Source of the DNA: Candidatus Omnitrophota bacterium
Lineage (GTDB): Bacteria > Verrucomicrobiota > Verrucomicrobiia > Limisphaerales > UBA1319
Direction: 5' to 3'
DNA length: 8,732 bases
NCBI GenBank assembly: GCA_023473405.1
Contig: JAMCZD010000449.1
Location: 1 to 8,732 of the forward strand
Part shown: positions 7,168 to 8,732 of the stretch, piece after piece
Position numbering within the stretch: position 1 is the first letter of the stretch
Layout: each line of letters opens with the position of its first letter
Program-made: the position numbers and the translations under genes
The notes under the pieces: model-generated
The model's database searches: none
Told to the model about the DNA's origin: nothing
Seen by the model: the letters and a program-made list of their open reading frames with translations, nothing else

Positions 7168-7965
7168 ATGAAACAACCTTTTAAAGTCGAAGGGAAAATC
7201 CGGCTGAAAGATTTCGATCCCGCCTTTTGCAATGGCATGGACAAGGAGGATGCGAAATCGCAAACAATCAAGTGGGGACAGCGCATCGGCGAGCTTCAGC
7301 ACTTGCTGTACGCCAATGCACGGCACGCCCTGGTCGTCTTGTTTCAAGGCATGGACGCCAGCGGCAAGGACGGCGCCGTGCGGCGCGTCCTCGAGTTTGT
7401 GAATCCAGCCGGCGTCCAGACCGCCAACTTCAAAATCCCATCGGCGGAAGAAATCGCCCATGATTACCTGTGGCGGGTGCATCATGCCGTTCCGCGCTAC
7501 GGCTACATCGGCGTGTTCAACCGGTCGCATTATGAGGATGTGCTGATCGTGCGGGTGTTGAACTTGCAGCCGCCCGAGGTCTGGAAAGAGCGCTTCGACC
7601 AGATCAATGCCTTCGAGAAATTCCTGGCCGACAACCGCATCCTCTTGTTGAAGTTCTTCCTTCATATCGGCAAAAGCGAACAAGCCGACCGATTCAAGGA
7701 ACGCCTGGATGACCCGAGCAAAAATTGGAAGTTTTCCATGGACGACCTCAAGATGCGCGCTCACTGGGACGCCTTCCAAAAGGCTTACGAAGATGTGCTA
7801 AACCACTGCAGCACCGGACACGCCCCGTGGCATATCGTGCCTTCGGACCGTAAGTGGTTCCGGGATTATCTCGTTGCCAAGGTAGTGGCGAAAGCCCTCG
7901 AAGACCTCGATATGCACTGGCCCAAGCCGAAGGAGGACCTGTCGAAAATTAAAATCGACGATTAG
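7168..7965 (+). CDS. ppk2: Polyphosphate kinase 2 family nucleotide phosphotransferase, class III-like
   Basis: PPK2 enzymes move phosphate between inorganic polyphosphate and nucleotides in the cytoplasm. The 265-aa product is a single-domain member of normal length. Walker A is GMDASGKDG at residues 61-69 (Lys67). A Walker B-like segment is GVFNRSHYEDV at 115-125, and a basic lid follows at about 175-190 (RFKERL then DDPSKNWKFS). The C-terminal APWHIVPSDRKWFRDY (219-234) is also typical. The G-M-D-x-x-G-K-D-G form resembles members called class III, which can phosphorylate AMP and ADP, but the class needs an alignment. The ATG is 7 nt after the permease stop with no clear ribosome binding site, so translation probably depends on ribosomes finishing the permease. 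The pairing suggests that imported purines or similar compounds feed nucleotides recharged from polyphosphate. The end is 83 nt from a convergent gene. Confidence 0.93.
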   Translation: MKQPFKVEGKIRLKDFDPAFCNGMDKEDAKSQTIKWGQRIGELQHLLYANARHALVVLFQGMDASGKDGAVRRVLEFVNPAGVQTANFKIPSAEEIAHDYLWRVHHAVPRYGYIGVFNRSHYEDVLIVRVLNLQPPEVWKERFDQINAFEKFLADNRILLLKFFLHIGKSEQADRFKERLDDPSKNWKFSMDDLKMRAHWDAFQKAYEDVLNHCSTGHAPWHIVPSDRKWFRDYLVAKVVAKALEDLDMHWPKPKEDLSKIKIDD

Positions 7966-7978
7966 GACCCGACACTAA

Positions 7979-8031
7979 GGAAAACAGGAACGTGGAAAAC
8001 GCATTCTCACCTTCAATGCTTCCTGGTTTCC
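7979..8031. repeat. Imperfect inverted repeat between convergent genes, possible weak terminator
   Basis: GGAAAACAGGAA (7979-7990) and TTCCTGGTTTCC (8020-8031) pair at 11 of 12 positions across a 29-nt loop. It lies in the 83-nt gap between PPK2 and the opposing DUF302 gene, where a bidirectional terminator would be expected. The long AT-rich stem, large loop and lack of a clear T-run make this uncertain. Confidence 0.3.
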
Positions 8032-8048
8032 CAAGCTCCATTCCTTCC

Positions 8049-8444
8049 TCATATGCGGTCCAGGACGCGGTGTAACCGTTGTTCGGCTTCGTCGGCAACG
8101 GGGCGCAAGCCTGGCAGGTTCACGAACGAAAACATTGCAGCCGGCCTCTGGATAGCCACTTCGGCGCCGCTGTCCGTCTCGGCTACCACCACGTTGCAGG
8201 GCAGGAGCAGGCCGATGGCATCGTCGGCGGACAGCGCTTTATGCGCCAACTGTGGATTACAGGCACCCAGGATCACGTATCGCTTGAAGTCGACATCCAG
8301 CTTCTTCTTGAATGCATCCTTGACATCGATGGTGGTCAGCACGCCGAATCCCTCGGTCTTCAAAGCTTCGGTTGTTCGTTGCACGGCTTGGTCATAGCTG
8401 ACGCCCGGCAGGCTCTTGTGGTATCCGTAATTGGTTTCTCTCAT
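8049..8444 (-). CDS. DUF302 family protein
   Basis: The 131-aa product matches the DUF302 pattern: an N-terminal G-V-S-Y-D-Q-A helix, GFGVLTTIDV (32-41), YVILGACNPQLAHKAL (56-71) and IGLLLPCNVVVAE (77-89). It carries the two family-typical cysteines at 62 and 83. There is no signal peptide or membrane segment, so it is probably cytoplasmic. The family has known structures but no established general function; heme or metal handling has been suggested for some members and is not shown here. The ATG at 8444 is preferred over an in-frame GTG at 8456 because that GTG falls inside the ribosome binding site. It is convergent with PPK2 and transcribed from the right, independently of the other genes. 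Confidence 0.88.
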   Translation of the reverse strand: MRETNYGYHKSLPGVSYDQAVQRTTEALKTEGFGVLTTIDVKDAFKKKLDVDFKRYVILGACNPQLAHKALSADDAIGLLLPCNVVVAETDSGAEVAIQRPAAMFSFVNLPGLRPVADEAEQRLHRVLDRI

Positions 8445-8450
8445 GTTAAA

Positions 8451-8456
8451 CCTCAC
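8451..8456 (-). promoter_or_regulatory. Ribosome binding site of the DUF302 gene
   Basis: On the minus strand GTGAGG (8456 to 8451) lies 6 nt before the ATG at 8444. It overlaps the alternative GTG start at 8456, which therefore should not be used. Confidence 0.75.
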
Positions 8457-8732
8457 AAGTTATCAAACCGACACTCGACGATACTCCCGAAAAACCAGGT
8501 TGCAAATAGAACTACTCGATAGCCCCATGTCTTCGGTTGGGCCCATTCCTCTCTGTTACCTCCGTTTGCTCCTGTTCATTCTTGGCCTCCTTCCGACCCG
8601 CAAAGAATTATGTCGTCGTGTTTATTCCCTCTGACAGTCTCGGCGATGGCTTGGATCGCGAAAACAGGCCCCCCAAACAATCCGCAGTGTCTTCAATCAG
8701 CGCTAATTTCCATTTAACCTATTGATACCGTT
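8457..8732. other. Non-coding right end, upstream region of the DUF302 gene
   Basis: No open frame here has convincing composition. The two small plus-strand frames (8431-8634 and 8537-8725) lack a recognisable protein pattern, and one overlaps the antisense of DUF302. The minus strand must hold the DUF302 promoter, but I see no good -35/-10 pair. A perfect AAGGAGG on the minus strand (8592 to 8586) precedes an ATG at 8579 that opens only seven codons. Confidence 0.5.

Noticed and set aside
7096..7779. Minus-strand open frame of 227 codons
   Set aside because: It is antisense to PPK2, whose motifs are unambiguous.
8079..8522. Plus-strand open frame of 147 codons over the DUF302 gene
   Set aside because: The minus strand carries family-typical DUF302 motifs and a good ribosome binding site; the plus frame has neither.

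Overview
This 8.7 kb window looks like ordinary, densely coded chromosome from a free-living bacterium of moderately high GC. The gene types and the style of the first operon remind me of Verrucomicrobiota (soil or freshwater Pedosphaera/Limisphaerales-like lineages). That placement is from memory of similar proteins, not from a search, and is tentative. I see no rRNA, tRNA, CRISPR array, transposase, phage gene or integration scar.

Region 1 (1-4261) is a tight three-gene operon. It holds an ABC ATPase (5' end outside the window), an ABC-2-type permease with a large inserted soluble domain, and a membrane-anchored helical-repeat protein. The ATPase and permease are 15 nt apart; the permease and the anchored protein overlap as ATGA. 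Together they probably form one exporter or envelope complex of unknown substrate. Region 2 (4374-5495) has a Yip1-like membrane protein and, after a 189-nt gap with a possible promoter, a complete pterin-4a-carbinolamine dehydratase.

Region 3 (5496-7965) pairs an NCS2/AzgA-like permease with a class-III-like polyphosphate kinase 2, 7 nt apart. This suggests a link between nucleobase (or related) uptake and polyphosphate-driven nucleotide phosphorylation. The leader of the pair is the most unusual DNA here: an 11-G homopolymer immediately follows the dehydratase stop codon. After it comes an 8-bp perfect hairpin whose arms contain the only Shine-Dalgarno-like bases and the permease GTG start. 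A second perfect hairpin (11 bp) lies at the end of the permease gene.

Region 4 (7966-8732) has a convergent minus-strand DUF302 gene with a clear ribosome binding site, then about 280 nt with no convincing gene up to the window edge. I found no clearly undescribed defence or mobile system. The best candidates for new biology are the ABC/anchored-solenoid operon and the G-tract plus start-codon hairpin ahead of the permease-PPK2 pair.
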